A stretch of 6,120 nt of DNA from Solobacterium sp. (GTDB lineage Bacteria; Bacillota_I; Bacilli_A; Erysipelotrichales; Erysipelotrichaceae): NCBI GenBank assembly GCA_017419465.1, contig JAFOLE010000221.1:1-6120 (forward strand), given 5' to 3'. Shown in pieces: positions 6,043 to 6,120 of the stretch. Within the stretch, counting starts at the first letter, position 1. Each line of letters starts with the position of its first letter. The notes under the pieces were generated by a model. The model was not told where the DNA came from, made no database searches, and was given only the letters and a program-made list of their open reading frames with translations. The position numbers and the translations under genes were made by a program.

Positions 6043-6073
6043 GCACCGTACGTACGGTTCTCGTATACGGCGC
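6043..6073 (-). ncRNA. Group II intron domain V catalytic hairpin
   Basis: On the minus strand the lower stem GCGCCGTA pairs with TACGGTGC over 8 base pairs with one G-U. There is then a 2-base CG bulge on the 3' side, an upper stem TACG/CGTA and a short AGAAC loop. The triad position reads CGC with its G in the wobble pair, as in known domain V. The 31 bases are close to the usual 32-34. Confidence 0.72.
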
Positions 6074-6093
6074 TACATTTGTATTGTTAACAC

Positions 6094-6114
6094 GAACTAC
6101 TCAGATAGTAGTTC
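6094..6114 (-). repeat. 7-bp stem-loop inside the inferred intron, upstream of domain V
   Basis: GAACTAC and GTAGTTC form a perfect 7-base-pair stem with a 7-base loop. It lies where domain IV closes after the maturase gene in ORF-bearing introns, so it may be the base or a side hairpin of domain IV. There is no T run after it, so it is not a terminator. Confidence 0.45.
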
Positions 6115-6120
6115 AAGGGA

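Larger units (their letters stand above)
6003..6120 (-). mobile_element. 3' end of a group II intron (body beyond the right edge)
   Basis: Reading the minus strand, a domain V-like hairpin (6043-6073) is followed by a GC-rich hairpin with a bulged A (6003-6040) ending in AU. This order and spacing is that of domains V and VI at the 3' end of bacterial group II introns. The bases 6074-6120 would be the end of domain IV and the V linker; they hold a 7-base-pair hairpin and no coding sequence. A maturase/reverse transcriptase gene, if present, would lie past 6120 on the minus strand. The subclass cannot be set; a CGC triad rather than AGC is compatible with class C-like introns. The exact 3' splice point (6003) is inferred from the AU end and branch-point distance. 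Confidence 0.72.

Noticed and set aside
6041..6073. Inverted repeat as an insertion-sequence end
   Set aside because: The stem has a 2-base bulge, a G-U pair and a following GC-rich hairpin with a bulged A, which fit group II intron domains V and VI better than a transposon terminal repeat; no transposase is seen.

Overview
The window looks like an ordinary chromosomal stretch of a low-to-mid GC Gram-positive bacterium (Bacillota; an anaerobic Clostridia- or Erysipelotrichia-like lineage is my guess). The reasons are strong GGAGG-type ribosome binding sites, a CBS/DRTGG-containing family II pyrophosphatase, a MerR regulator paired with a CPBP protease, and a lipoprotein with a classic lipobox. 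I cannot fix the genus. TGA is used as the terminal stop by five of the eight genes, so the standard bacterial code applies.

Layout from left to right. A DUF523 (TudS-like) gene, 20-448, is the only plus-strand gene. It converges, with a 4-base gap, on a long minus-strand gene for a manganese-dependent inorganic pyrophosphatase (453-2105). Everything else is on the minus strand and reads right to left. A two-gene unit follows: a MerR-type regulator with two membrane helices and a zinc ribbon (3064-3804), overlapping by 8 bases a CPBP-family membrane glutamic protease (2172-3071). It is preceded by a palindromic operator in a candidate long-spacer promoter. Upstream of that is a tight four-gene run: an unrecognised 147-residue protein (5506-5949), a PF00756-type esterase (4733-5509, ATGA overlap), an acylphosphatase reading frame interrupted by one in-frame TGA (4439-4723), and a small lipoprotein (3889-4425).

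The right edge (about 6003-6120, minus strand) carries what I read as the 3' end of a group II intron. It has a domain V hairpin with a CGC triad and a 2-base bulge, and a GC-rich domain VI with a bulged A seven bases from a terminal AU. The intron body and any maturase gene would lie beyond the window. It sits 53 bases upstream of the start of the four-gene run.

The points most worth following are the acylphosphatase broken only at its conserved Gly codon (GGA to TGA), the membrane-tethered MerR/zinc-ribbon protein coupled to an intramembrane protease, and the group II intron placed just before an operon. I see no CRISPR array, tRNA, rRNA or phage module.
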